A DNA stretch of 64,000 bases from positions 102,527,363 through 102,591,362 of the forward strand of contig NC_092046.1 in the NCBI RefSeq assembly GCF_003086295.3. The letters are read 5' to 3'. Source of the DNA: Arachis hypogaea. Its lineage: Eukaryota > Streptophyta > Magnoliopsida > Fabales > Fabaceae. Both the position numbers and the translations under genes were made by a program. Shown here piece by piece: positions 9,899-21,044 of this stretch. The first letter of the stretch is position 1, and each line of letters begins with the position of its first letter. Under the pieces are notes generated by a model. The model ran no database searches. It was not told the DNA's origin and worked only from the letters and a program-made list of their open reading frames with translations.

Positions 9899-10996
9899 TT
9901 AACTGTAGTACCTTCTTAGGTTGCAGGCGTGCCATGATATGGGAAGCTCCCGTCCATCAAGCTCGGACAGTCTATAGTAGCCCTTCCTGAGTACTTCTAT
10001 AACTCGGTAGGGTCCCTTCCAGTTTGCTGCCAGCTTCCCTTCTCCGGGTCTAATTGTTCCAATGTCATTTCGGAAAAGGATGAGATCTTTCTCAGCGAAA
10101 CTTCTCAGTACTACCCTTTGATTATATCTAGAAGCCATTTGGCGCTTTAGAACTTCTTCCTTGATTCGAGCTCTTTCTTGGATTTCAGGTAGTAGGTCGA
10201 GCTCTTCCCTCTGAAGTTGGGAGTTTGCTCCCTCATTATAATGGACTACTCTATGCGATCCTTCCTCAATCTCTATTGGAATCATTGCCTCTATTCCGTA
10301 TACTAACCGGAAGGGGGATTCCTTTGTGGTGGAATGTGGCGTCGTTCGATATGCCCATAGAACCTGTGGAAGCTCCTCTGCCCAGGGTCCCTTTGCGTCT
10401 TGCAGTTTCCGTTTTAACCCTACCAATATGACTTTGTTGGCGGCTTCGGCCTGTCCATTTGCTTGTGGATGTTCGACGGAGGTGTACTGGTGCTTTATAT
10501 TCAAGTCGGCTACTAGTTTTCTGAAGCCTGCATCTGTGAATTGAGTACCATTGTCTGTGGTTATTGAATATGGAATTCCGAACCTTGTGACAATGTTTCT
10601 ATATAAGAATTTTCGACTTCTTTGAGCGGTGGCGTTAGCTAGGGGCTCTGCCTTGATCCACTTTGTAAAGTAATCTACCCCTACTATGAGGAATTTAACT
10701 TGCCCTGATCCCTAGGGAAAGGGGCCAAGAAGGTCGAGTCCCCATTTTGCAAATGGCCAAGGCGAAGTCACGTTGATGAGTTCTTCTGGCGGGGCGATGT
10801 GGAAGTTGGCATGTTTCTGGCATGGTGGACATGTCTTTACAAATTCTGTAGATTCTTTCTGTAGAGTTGGCCAATAAAGTCCTGCCCGAAGTATCTTTTT
10901 GGCGAGAGCCCTTGCTCCGAGATGATTGCCACAAATGCCGCCGTGTACTTCTTCTAACACTTCCCTGGTGTGGGAGGTCGGCACGCATTTTAGCAA
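9899..10996 (-). pseudogene. Element B integrase
   Basis: The minus-strand frame starts in the zinc-finger region (GICGNHLGARAL, then CPPCQKHANFH). The core follows: D in GLDLLGPFP, D in TTDNGTQF just upstream of 10504, and E in QANGQAEAANK, so all catalytic residues are present. A TAG where element C reads CAG (10709-10711, after GPFP) splits it. The C-terminal part has NWKGPYRVIEVL and WHACNLRRYYS before the stop at 9899. Length and order fit a Tat-type integrase. Confidence 0.88.
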
Positions 10997-11290
10997 TGGT
11001 ACTGAGATCCCTCTTTTGTACAGGATGTTATTTATGATGGTATAGTACTGTGCCTCCCTTTTTAGCCTCTTTGCCTCATTTTCTTCCGTGGAGAGTGTTC
11101 CTGTTTTGAGGTAGTTGATTATGGTTAGGACTTTTTGTTTCTCCGAGATCGACGGGCTCTGTAGTATTTCCTGGAAGAGACTTCTATTGTTGCCCCCCGG
11201 TTTGGTGCTGGCTAATTTCGAGAGTGTATCAGCTCGGGCATTTTGTTCTCGGGGTATGTGGTAGATCTTATATTCCCCGATTTGTCTGAG

Positions 11291-12307
11291 CTACTCGGTT
11301 TTATCCAAATACTTTTTCATGGAAGGATCTTTGGCTTGGTAGCTCCCTGTTATTTGTGATGTGACCACTTGTGAATCGCTGTAGATGTTGAGTTTTTGAG
11401 CTCCAATCTCTTTAGCCAGCTTCAAACCAGCTAACAATGCTTCATATTCTGCCTGGTTATTTGAGGCCGGGAACCCGAACTTGAGGGAGAGCTCAACTTG
11501 GGTTCCTTGGTTGCTTTCTATTATCACGCCTACGCCGCTTCCAGTTTTATTTGAAGAACCGTCCACATAGAGATTCCATTCTGTGGGGGTTTCCAGGGCA
11601 TCTGTGAATTCTGCGATAAAGTCGGCCATATACTGTGATTTGATGGCCGTTCGAGCTTCATATTGGAGGTCGAACTCTGATAACTCGACTGCCCATTGTA
11701 GAATTCTGCCTGCTAAATCTGTTTTCTGCAATATTCCTTTTATGGGCTGATTTGTTCGGACCTTAATGGTGTGAGCTTGGAAGTACGGGCGGAGTCGTCG
11801 AGATGTTAGAATAAGAGTATAGGCGAATTTTTCTATTTTCTAGTAGTTCAGCTCGGATCCCTGTAGTGCTTTGCTAATGAAGTAGACGGGTTGCTGCCCA
11901 CTTTTGTCTTCTCTGACTAGTGCTGAGGCTATCGCTCGGTTTCCTACAGCGAGATATAATATGAGTGGTTCTCCTTCTCGTGGTCGAGAGAGGATAGGTG
12001 GCTGTCCTAAGAACTTCTTAAAGTCTTGGAAGGCGTGCTCACATTCTGTCGTCTATTCGAACTGCCTTCCCTTTCTTAAAGTAGCATAGAAGGGGAGAGA
12101 TCTTATCGCAGCTCCTGCAAAGAATCGGGATAGGGCGGCCAATCTCCCGTTGAGTTGCTGTACTTCTTTGACACAGGTTGGGCTCTTTATGTTGAGTATG
12201 GCCTGACATTTTTCTGGATTTGCTTCAATTCCTCTTTGTGTGAGCATGAAACCTAAGAATTTGCCTACTTCTACTGCAAAGGTGCATTTCGTGGGGTTGA
12301 GTCGCAT
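11291..12307 (-). pseudogene. Element B RT C-terminus, connection and second RNase H
   Basis: This frame begins right after a frameshift in RT (near 12305) and continues MRLNPTKCTFAV through LNGRLAALSRFF. TAG codons near 12052 (W expected) and 11842 (Q expected) interrupt it. Downstream is an RNase H of the RVT_3 type with D in LYVDGSSNKTGSG, E in NNQAEYEALLAGL and D in YSDSQVV. Tat-lineage elements are known to carry such an additional plant-like RNase H. Another stop occurs at about 11294 (Q expected). The region between here and the integrase zinc finger continues in the same frame with decay. Confidence 0.85.
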
Positions 12308-13842
12308 GCATACTTTCTTATGGTGTCGAACACTTGGGCCAGGTCGGACAATAGTGTCTCTTCACTTTGTGTTTTTATTAGCATGTCATCCACGTAGACT
12401 TCCATGGTCTTTCCGATGTGATCCGAGAAGACTTTATTCATTAGCCTTTGATAAGTAGCTCCTGCGTTCTTGAGACCGAAAGGCATCACAATGTAGCAGT
12501 AGTTTGCTTTTGGTGTTAGGAACAAAGTCTTTTCTTGATCTGGTGGATACATGGGGATCTGATTGTATCCCGAGTATGCGTCCATAAACGAGAGATATTT
12601 ATATCTGGAGGAAGCGTCTACCAGAGCGTCGATATTTGGGAGTGGGTATGGATCTTTTGGACAAGCCTTGTTGAGATCGGTGTAATCGGTGCACATTCGC
12701 CACTTCCCATTTGATTTTTTCACCAAGACAACGTTAGCTAGCCATAGTGGATATTTGACTTCTCTTATGAATCCTGCTTCCAGTAGTGCCTGTACTTGTT
12801 CTTCCACAGCCTGGGATCGCTCTGGCCCAAGTTTTCTCTGCTGTACCGGCCGAGATCTTGGATAGACTGCTAACTTATGACACATTAGCTTAGGGTCTAT
12901 GCCTGGCATGTCCGCGGCTTTCCACACGAAGAGATCGACATTATCTCGTAAGAATTGTATTAGTAATTCCTTTGAATCTCCTTTTAGGATTGTGCCAATA
13001 TTAGTTATTTTTTCTGAGGTGTCCCCGATCTGGATCTTTTCTATCTCACCCTCTGGCTGGGGACGAAGTTCTTCTCGTCGTTGAACTCTGTCCAGCTCGA
13101 TTGTGTGGAACTCTTCTCCTTTACCTCTGAGGTTTAGGCTTTCGTTGTAACAGCGACGTGCCATCTTTTGATCTGCTTTTATCGTGGCTATCCCTTTTGG
13201 TGTTGGAAATTTCATACATAGGTGTGGGGTCAAGACTATTCCACCGAGTTGGTTGAGTGTTGTCCGACCTATGAGAGTATTGTAAGCTGAACTTACATCG
13301 ACCACGATGTAGTCTATTTTGAGGGTCCTGGATTGGTTCCCTTTTCCGAAGGTTGTATGTAGCGGTATGTATCCTAGTGGTCGAACCGGGGTGTCTCCTA
13401 ATCCGAACAGACTGTTTGGATATGCTTGAAGTTCTTTTTCTTCTAAGTCGAGTTTATCAAAGGCTGTTTTGAATAAGATGTCGGCAGAACTCCCTTGGTC
13501 TATTAAGGTGCGGTGCAGGTTGGCGTTTTCTAATATGATGGTGATGACCATGGGATCGTCGTGTCCTGCGATGATGCCGGATGCGTCTTCTTTAGTGAAT
13601 GTTATTGCCGGGATGTTGAGTGCTTCCTCCTCTTCTTCGACCTGATATACTTCTTTGAGATATCTTTTGCGAGAGGATTTGGAGATCCCACCTGCTGTGA
13701 ATTCGCCATGTATCATGTGGACATGTCTTTCTGGTGTCCGAGGTGATCGTTCTGTTCGTTCGGTATCTTCATCCCTTCGTCTCTTTCTTTGATCATCATC
13801 TCGGGTGGCCAGGAATCGATCTAACTTTCCTTCTCTTACCAA
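12271..13842 (-). pseudogene. Element B gag end, protease and RT N-terminal part
   Basis: This is a 523-residue open stretch of the polyprotein. The aspartic protease site is LIDQGSSADIL at about residue 115 (D-Q-G in place of the common D-T/S-G; C, G and H have the same or a similar form). The RT follows with VVLVKKSNGKWRMCTDY (about 371-387), the first catalytic aspartate in FMDAYSGY (421) and the YVDD box (483-486). The frame is lost near residue 505, where a one-base change shifts it from the FDTIRK phrase. The ATG is internal; the real frame extends upstream through a zinc-knuckle-like CX2HX4HX4C motif near 13870-13915. Confidence 0.88.
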
Positions 13843-14094
13843 TTTTTCTATGATGTTTTTTAAGTCGAAACATTCGTTTGTGGAGTGTCCTCGGACTCGA
13901 TGGTATTCACAACATTCCTTCCGGTTTCCTCCTCCCTTTTTGCCTTTGAGTGGCCGTGCTGGCGGGATTTTTTCTGTATGGCATACTTCTTTGTATATCT
14001 CGACGAAGGATGCCCTGAGAGGAGTGTAATTATGGTATTTTTTGATTTTCTCCCCTTGTCGATCTTCTTTCCTCTTGGATTCCTTGTCTCTATC

Positions 14095-14981
14095 TCAGTA
14101 AGAGGCCCCCGATTTTGAGGTCTCTCCTAACCGAGTGTTTTCTTCCATGTTGATGTATTTTTCTGCTCGTTCCTGCACTTCATCCAAGGAAGTCGGGTAC
14201 TTTTTGATATAGATTGGCTGAAAGGTCCTTCTTGTAGGCCGTTGATGAGTCCCATGATGGTGGCCTCTGTGGGTAAACTTTGTATGTCCATGCACGTTTT
14301 GTTGAATCTCTCCATATAGTTGCGGAGGCTCTCCCGATCTCCTTGTTTGATCCCTAGTAAACTGGGGGCGTGCTTGGCTTTATCTTTCTGAATGGAGAAT
14401 CTGGCTAGGAATTTTTTAGCTAGGTCATCAAAGCTTGAGATGGACTTTGGGGGTAGGTTGTCGAACCATCGAATGGCTGTCTTTGTGAGAGTTGTTGGAA
14501 AGGCTTTGCAGCGAACATCATCTGGGGCGTCGATGAGGTACATTCTGCTTCTGAAGTTACTGAGGTGGTGGTTGGGATCCGTGGTGCCATCATACAGGGT
14601 CATATCTGGGAGTTTGAAGTCTTTTGGAATTTTGGCTTTCATGATTTCCCTGGTGAACGGGTCTTGCTCTTTGCGTGAATTTTCTTCGAAATTGGCCCGA
14701 GGGGCTTTTGATTTGAGATCGGCTTCTAATTGCTGTAGTTTTTCTTCCAACTCCCGACGTCGCCGCACCTCTCTTTGTAGATCTCTTCCGATTTCCCGTT
14801 GTTGTTGAGTTTCTTTTTCCAGTTGTTTTAGGCGATCTAGGAGCGCTTCTATTGCCCCTGAATTTGGCGAGTCTTTGTCCTAGTTGGTTTTCGGAGTATC
14901 TTGTAGCGTGACATCCGCGTTCTTGTGCGGTGTTCTCTCTTCCAAACCTGAATCGTGGTCATTGTCATGGTTGTCCGCCAT
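14095..14981 (-). pseudogene. Element B gag
   Basis: Gag begins at the ATG at 14981, 22 bases inside the primer binding site, with MADNHDNDHDS. A TAG occurs near 14881. The main open part (14768-14127) has a coiled-coil-like charged start and then the retrotransposon gag core TKTAIRWFDNLPPKSISSF, FLARFSIQ and NYMERFNKTC. One base is lost near 14215 in an A run, after which the frame continues as PTSLDEVQERAEKYINMEE down to about 14095. Gag forms the virus-like particle. Confidence 0.85.
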
Positions 14982-15002
14982 GGTGATAGGATGACTTCCA
15001 GG

Positions 15003-15020
15003 TCCCCGGCAACGGCGCCA
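15003..15020 (-). other. Primer binding site of B (tRNA-Asp)
   Basis: On the minus strand it reads TGGCGCCGTTGCCGGGGA, the perfect complement of the last 18 bases of plant tRNA-Asp(GTC) including CCA. It lies one base inside the LTR, which fixes the LTR border at 15022. Confidence 0.93.
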
Positions 15021-15021
15021 A

Positions 15022-15553
15022 TGTTCTGAGGGTTACCTGAAACTGGAGGTCGATCTCGGACGAGATCTTCCGTACTGGTCAGAGATGTCGTGTCCGGCTG
15101 GCCGGTAGCAGCCGGAGCTGTTGTGTCTGACTTGCTGGACTTACTGATCCTTCATTACCGGAGGGTGGAGGGTACCTACAAGAGACTCCGATGCTTAAGT
15201 TAGCATGGGTATTAAACAGGTTTTATGTAGAATCACAGTATGAGTTATACCTGGGTGCTCCAGTGTATTTTTAGTAGTTGTAGAGTGACCTTTCTAGATA
15301 AGATAAGTTAGTTATCTTATCTTATCTTTATCTTTGAGTTGAGATCAGCTTATCTTCAAGGGAACCGCCTTTATCTCTATAGGCTTGGACGGCCTTTGGA
15401 CTCGGGTTGTGTTCCTCTACTTGGGCCCTTTATGGGCTTTCCTGTCGATTTGGCCGAGTTCTTTAAGAAGAAGTCGGTCCGCTTGACCTGAAGAGGTCGG
15501 TCGCTTTGTCGTCGATCATCCCAGGCCGGATAGCTCGACCCAGGGTATGAACA
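15022..15553 (-). repeat. 5' LTR of element B (532 bp)
   Basis: In plus-strand reading it starts TGTTCTGAGGG and ends GGGTATGAACA. The same family of LTR occurs inverted at 56466-57020 (C/G) and in part at 61554-61800 (H). Its inner edge is set by the primer binding site. Its outer edge is set by the return to element C coding sequence at 15554, in the same frame as the G copy. Confidence 0.9.
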
Positions 15554-16179
15554 GAAGGAAAACTAGATCGGTACTTAGCTAGCAGAGCAGATGAACCAAG
15601 AAAAAGAAGAAGGGATGAAGATGTCGGACGAACTGAACGACCACCTCGTACACCGGAGAGACATGTCAACATGATACACGGAGGATTTGCAGGAGGAGGG
15701 ATCTCTAAATCATCTCGCAAAAGACACCTTAAAGAAGTATATCATGATGAGGGAGCAGAAGAAGCACCCGACATTCCCACTATCACTTTCACTAAAGAGG
15801 ACGCAGCTGGCATCATCTCGGGGCATGACGATCCCATGGTCATCATTATCATATTGGCCAACGCAAATCTCCACCGCACACTGGTAGACCAGGGAAGATC
15901 GGCTGACATCTTATTCAAAACCGCCTTCGACAAACTCGGCTTGGAAGAAAAAGAACTCAGAGCATATCCGAAAAGCCTATTCGGGCTGGGAGACACTCCA
16001 ATCCAACCACTTGGATACATCTCACTGCACACAACTTTTGGAAAAGGAAACCAGTCAAGGACACTCAATATAGACTACATTGTGGTCGACGTGAGTTCAG
16101 CCTACAATTCTCTAATAGGTCGGGCAACATTAAATCAGCTCGGTGCAGTAGTCTCGACTCCACACCTGTGCATGAAGTT
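15554..16179 (+). pseudogene. Element C gag end and protease
   Basis: The fragment is open from its first base in the same frame as the homologous region of G. It contains the RPPRTPERHV phrase, the conserved GGISKSSRKR, and the protease site LVDQGRSADIL (the usual SS is RS here). It ends at HLCMKF where element D inserted. It is a partial gene only because B and D flank it; no stop codon interrupts it. Confidence 0.88.
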
Positions 16180-17759
16180 TGGTATGCGAAATTGTTACTC
16201 AGGTTGTGAATATCTTCACAACTTCGCATAACTAAGCAGCAAGTGCACTGGGTCGTCCAAGTAATACCTTACGTGAGTAAGGGTCGAATCCCACGGAGAT
16301 TGTTGGTATGAAGCAAGCTATGGTCACCTTGTAAATCTCAGTCAGGCGGATATAAAATAGTAATAGGGTTTTCGAAATTAAATAATAAAAGAAGGATAGA
16401 AATACTTATGTAAATCAGTGGTGAGAATTTCAGATAAGCGTATGAAGATGCATTCGTTCCTCTGAACCTCTGCTTTCCTGCTGTCTTCATCCAATCAGTC
16501 TTACTCCTTTCCATGGCTGGCTTTATGCAAGGGCATCACCGTTGTCAGTGGCTACATCCCCTCCTCTTGTGAAAATGGTCCAAGATGCCCTGTCACGGCA
16601 CGGCTAATCATCTGAGGTTCCCGATCATGCTGGAATAGGATTCACCCTCCTTTTGCGTCTGTCACTACGCCCAGCACTCGCGAGTTTGAAGCTCGTCACA
16701 GTCATTCAATCATTGAATCCTACTCGGAATACCACAGACAAGGTTTAGACTTTCCAGATTCTCTTGAATGCCGCCATCATTCTAGCTTACACCACGAAGA
16801 TTCCGATTAAGAGATCTAAGAGACACTCATTCAATCTAAGGTAGAACGGAGGTGGTTGTCAGGCACGCGTTCATAGGGAATGATGATGATTGTCACGTTC
16901 ATCACATTCAGGTTGAAGTGCGAATGAATACCTTAGAAGCGAAATAAGATGAATTGAATGGAAAACAGTAGTACTTTGCATTAATCTTTGAGGAACAGTA
17001 GAGCTCCACACCTTAATCTATGGAGTGCAGAAACTCTACCGTTTGAAAATACATAAGTGAAAGGTCCAGGCATGGCCGAATGGCCAGCCCCAAAACGAGA
17101 TCACAGGATCAAAATACAATCCAGGATGTCTAATACAATAGTAAAAAGTTCTATTTATAATAAACTAGCTACTAAGGTTTACAGAAGTAAGTAATTGATG
17201 CATAAATCCACTTCCGGGGCCCACTTGGTGTGTGCTTGGGCTGAGCTTGAGTTTTGCACGTGTAGAGGTCCTTCTTGGAGTTGAACGCCAGGTTGTAACA
17301 TATTTCTGGCGTTCAACTTTGGTTTGTGACTTGTTTCTGGCGTTTAACTCCAGATAGCAGCGTAGAACTGGCGTTCAACGCCCTTTTATGTCGTCTAAAC
17401 TCGGCCAAAGTATGGACTATTATACATTGCTGGAAAGCCCTGGATGTCTAATTTCCAACGCAATTAGAAGCGTGCCATTTTGAGTTTTGTAGCCCCAGAA
17501 AATCCACTTTGAGTTCAGGGAGGTCAGAATCCAACAGCATCAGCAGTCCTTCTTCAACCTCTGAATCTGATTTTTGCTCAAGTCCCTCAATTTCAGCCAG
17601 AAAATACCTGAAATCACAGAAAAACACACAAACTCATAGTAAAGTCCAGAAATGTGAATTTAACATAAAAGCTAATGAAAACATCCCTAAAAGTAACTAG
17701 ATCCTACTAAAAACATACTAAAAATAATGCCAAAAAGCATACAAATTATCCGCTCATCA
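16180..17759 (-). repeat. 3' LTR of element D
   Basis: In plus-strand reading it starts TGGTATGCG and ends CGCTCATCA. Four differences from the other LTR are visible in the first 125 bases. It carries GGCGTTCAAC type inverted repeats at 17281-17380 and, on the minus strand, a TATAAATA box at 17152-17159. Confidence 0.93.
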
Positions 17760-18892
17760 CAACACCAAACTTAAATTGTTGCTTGTCCCCAAGCAACTGA
17801 AAAGCAAATAGGATAAAAAGAAGAGAATATACTATAAATTCCAAACTATCAATGAAACATAGCTTCCATCAGATGAGCGGGACTTGTAGCTTTTTGCCTC
17901 TTGAATAGTTTTGGCATCTCACTTTATCCATTGAGGTTCAGAATGATTGGCATCTATAGGAACTCAGAGTTCAGATAGTGTTATTAATTCTCCTAGTTCA
18001 GTATGATGATTCTTGAACACAGCTATTTTATGAGTCTTGGCCGTGGCCCTAAGCACTTTGTTTTCCAGTATTACCACCAGATACATAAATGCCACAGACA
18101 CATAATTGGGTGAACCTTTTCAGATTGTGACTCAGCTTTGCTAAAGTCCCCAATTAGAGGTGTCCAGGGTTCTTAAGCACACTCTTTTTTTTTTTTGCTT
18201 TGGACCTTGACTTTAACCGCTCAGTCTCAAGTTTTCACTTGACACCTACACGCCACAAGCACATGGTTAGGGACAGCATGGTTTAGCCACTTAGACCAGG
18301 ATTTTATTCCTTTAGGCCCTCCTATCCACTGATGCTCAAAGCCTTGGGATCCTTTTTATTACCCTTGCCTTTTGGTTTTAAGGGCTATTGGCTTTTTGCT
18401 CTTGCCTCTTGGTTTTAAGAGCTTTTGGCTTTTTCTACTTGCTTTTTCTTTTTCTTTCTATTTTTTTTTTCGCAAGCTATGTTCTTTGCTGCTTTTTCAT
18501 GCTTCAAGAATCATTTTTATGATTTTTCAGATGATCAAATAACATGTTTCCTAGTCATCATTCTTTCAAGAGCCAACATATTTAACATTCTTAAACAACA
18601 ACTTCAAAAGACATATGCACTGTTCAAGCGTACATTCAGAAAACAAGAAGCATTGTCACCACATCAATATAATTAAACTAAGTTCAAGGATAAATTCGAA
18701 ACTCATGTACTTCTTGTTCTTTTGAATTAAAACAGTTTTCATTTAAGAGAGGTGATGGATTCATAGGACATTCATATCTTTAAGACAAAGTTACTAACTA
18801 CTAATGATCATGTAATGAAGACACAAACATAGATAAGCACTTAACATCGAAAACGAAAAACAGAGAATGTAAGAACAAGGAATGAGTCCACC
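17760..18892 (-). other. 3' UTR of element D
   Basis: This non-coding region between the env-position ORF and the 3' LTR has an AAGTTTGGTGT motif (17762-17772) two bases from the LTR. A T run lies at 18185-18196. The small plus-strand ORF at 18425-18676 lies in simple T/C-rich sequence and also appears, mirrored, in E; I do not regard it as a gene. Confidence 0.75.
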
Positions 18893-20041
18893 TTAGTGAT
18901 GGTGGCGTTTCCTTCTTGAGGAACCAATGATGTCCTTGAGCTCTTCTATGTCTCTTCCTTGTCTTTGTTGCTCCTCCCTCATTGCTTTTTGATCTTCTCT
19001 TATTTCATGAAGGATGATGGAGTGCTCTTGATGTTCCACCCTTAGTTGTCCCATGTTGGAACTTAATTCTCCTAGGGAGGTATTGATTTGCTCCCAGTAG
19101 TTTTGTGGAGGAAAATGCATTTGAGGCATCTCCGGGATCTCATGGTGATGAGATTCATGCGCCTCTTGAGCTCCATGAATGGGCTCTCTTGCTTGCTCCA
19201 TCTTTTTCTTAGTGATGGGCTTGTCCTCTTTAATAAGGATATCTCCCTCTATGTCAATCCCAGCCGAATTGCATAGGTGGCAAATGAGGTGAGGAAAGGC
19301 TAACCTTGCCATAGTGGAGGACTTGTCAGCCACCTTGTAGAGTTCTTGAGGTATAATCTCATGAACTTCCATCTCTTCTCCAATCATGATGCTATGGATC
19401 ATGATGGCCCGGTCTATAGTAACTTCAGACCGGTTGCTAGTGGGAATGATTGAGCATTGAATGAACTCCAACCATCCTCTAGCTACAGGCTTAAGGTCCA
19501 GTCTTCTTAGTTGAACCGGTTTGCCTTTTGAGTCAATCTTCCATTGAGCTCCTTCTACACATATGTCCATGAGGACTTGGTCCAACCTTTGATCAAAGTT
19601 GACTCTCCTTGTGTAGGGGCGTGCATTCTCTTTCATGTTTGGCAAGTTGAACGCCAACCTCACATTTTCCGGACTAAAATCTAAGTATTTCCCCCGAACC
19701 ATGGTGAGATAATTCTTTGGGTTCGGGTTCTTACTTTGATCATGGTTCCTAGTGATCCATGCATTAGCATAGAACTCTTGAACCATTAGGATGCCGACTT
19801 GTTGGATGGGGTTCGTTAGAACTTCCTAACCTCTTCTTTGAATTTCATGTCGGATCTCCGGATACTCATTTCTTTTGAGTTTGAAAGGGATCTCAGGGAT
19901 CACCTTCTTCTTGGCCACAACATCATAGAAGTGGTCTTGATGGGCTTTGGAGATGAACCTTTCCATCTCCCATGACTCGGAGGTGGAAGCTTTTGTCTTC
20001 CCTTTCCCTTTTCTAGAGGATTCTCCGGTCTTAGGTGCCAT
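18893..20041 (-). pseudogene. Element D env-position ORF (putative plant transposon protein type)
   Basis: About 383 codons from ATG at 20041 (MAPKTGESSRKGKGK) to TGA at 18893. One TAG near 19825 (W expected) splits it. It contains ERFISKAHQDHFYDVV, FYANAWITRN, DFSPENVRLAFNLP and a C-terminal charged helix ending in HHH. This resembles the 'putative plant transposon protein' domain (PF20167, from memory) found in the third ORF of Athila-like elements. I see no clear transmembrane segment, so calling it an envelope is not supported. The ORF is preceded 40 bases upstream by a copy of AAGTTTGGTGT. Confidence 0.8.
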
Positions 20042-21044
20042 CAATGGTAATGGAAAAACAAAAAGCTTATGCTTTTACCACACCAAACTTAGAATTTTGC
20101 TCGCCCTCAAGCAAGAGAAGAAAGAAAAGATGAAGAAGAAGAAGAAGAAAAGATGGAGAAGAGGGGGGAGGTGTGTTTCAGCCAAGAAGAGAAGAGAGGG
20201 TTGTGTGGTGTGAAAATGAGGAAGAATGGAAGGCTATATATAGGGGAGGGAGGGGGGGGTTAAGGTTCGGCCATTTAGGGTGGGTTTGGGTGGGAAATTG
20301 ATTTTGAATTTTGAAGGTAGGTGGAGTTTATGAGGTAGGTTTAAGGGGAAGAGTGGATGGATGTGGGTGGTGAAGAGGTGATGGGGAAGAGAGATTGAGG
20401 TGATTGGTGAAGGGTTTTGGGGAAGAGTGTTTATTGGATTGTGTAAAAGAGGGGTGAGAAGAAGTGAGTGGAGGTAGGTGGGGATCCTGTGGGGTCCACA
20501 GATCCTGAGGTGATCCTGTGGGGTCCACAGATCCTGAGGTATTCAAGGATTTACAACCTTGCACCAAATTAGGCATGTAAAATGCCCTTGCACACAACTC
20601 TGGGCGTTCAGCGCCAGGTTGGTGCTTGTTCTGGGCGTTGAACACCCATTTGTAGCCTATTTCTGGCATTGAACGCCAGAACCATGCTTGTTCTGGGCGT
20701 TCAGCGCCAGCTCTCCTCCAGGGTGCATTTCTGGCGTTCAAACGCCCAGATGCTGCCCATTTCTGGCGTTCAGTGCCAGAACCATGCTTTGTTCTGGCGT
20801 TGAACGCCCAAAACATGCTTCTTACTGGCGTTTAAACGCCAGTAAGGTCTTCCTCCAGGGTGTGATTTTTCTTCTGCTGTTTTTGATTCCGTTTTCATTT
20901 TTTGATATTTATTTTGTGACTCCACATGATCATGAACCTATAAAGACATATAACTAAGAAAAATATAATTAGATAAACATTGGGTTGCCTCCCAACAAGC
21001 GCTTCTTTAATGTCAATAGCTTAACAGTGGGCTCTCAAGGAGCC
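20042..21044 (-). repeat. Intergenic region of D with GGCGTTCAACGCC hairpin array
   Basis: Between the gag-protease tail and the env-position ORF there is no real gene. From about 20590 to 20850 there are eight or more short palindromes built on GGCGTTCA(A/G)CGCC, often preceded by CTG or TCTG. A 40-base block, GATCCTGTGGGGTCCACA and neighbours, is duplicated at 20483-20540. The phrase GGTTGCCTCCCAACAAGCGC at 20983-21002 is the complement of the phrase after pol in A. Confidence 0.85.

Larger units (their letters stand above)
5689..15553 (-). mobile_element. Element B: Tat-type Ty3/gypsy retrotransposon with an antisense ORF
   Basis: On the minus strand, from right to left, B has a 5' LTR (15022-15553), a tRNA-Asp primer site, gag, protease, RT, RNase H, integrase, a tandem-repeat spacer, and then an ORF running on the plus strand. 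This layout, with an extra antisense ORF between pol and the 3' LTR, is known for part of the Tat lineage. Its 3' LTR was separated by the insertion of A and lies outside the window. The right LTR end (15553) abuts element C sequence beginning GAAGG, the likely target duplication. Confidence 0.9.

Noticed and set aside
15003..15020. tRNA-Asp gene at sites reading CCCCGGCAACGGCGCCA
   Set aside because: Only the 3' terminal 18 bases including CCA are present, always next to an LTR. They are primer binding sites, not tRNA genes.
18893..20041. True viral envelope gene in D
   Set aside because: No signal peptide or clear transmembrane helix is visible. The protein resembles a plant transposon domain of unknown role, so only 'env-position ORF' is supported.
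20328..20816. 162-residue minus-strand ORF over the hairpin array of D
   Set aside because: The frame simply reads through GGCGTTCAACGCC repeats; E has no matching ORF.
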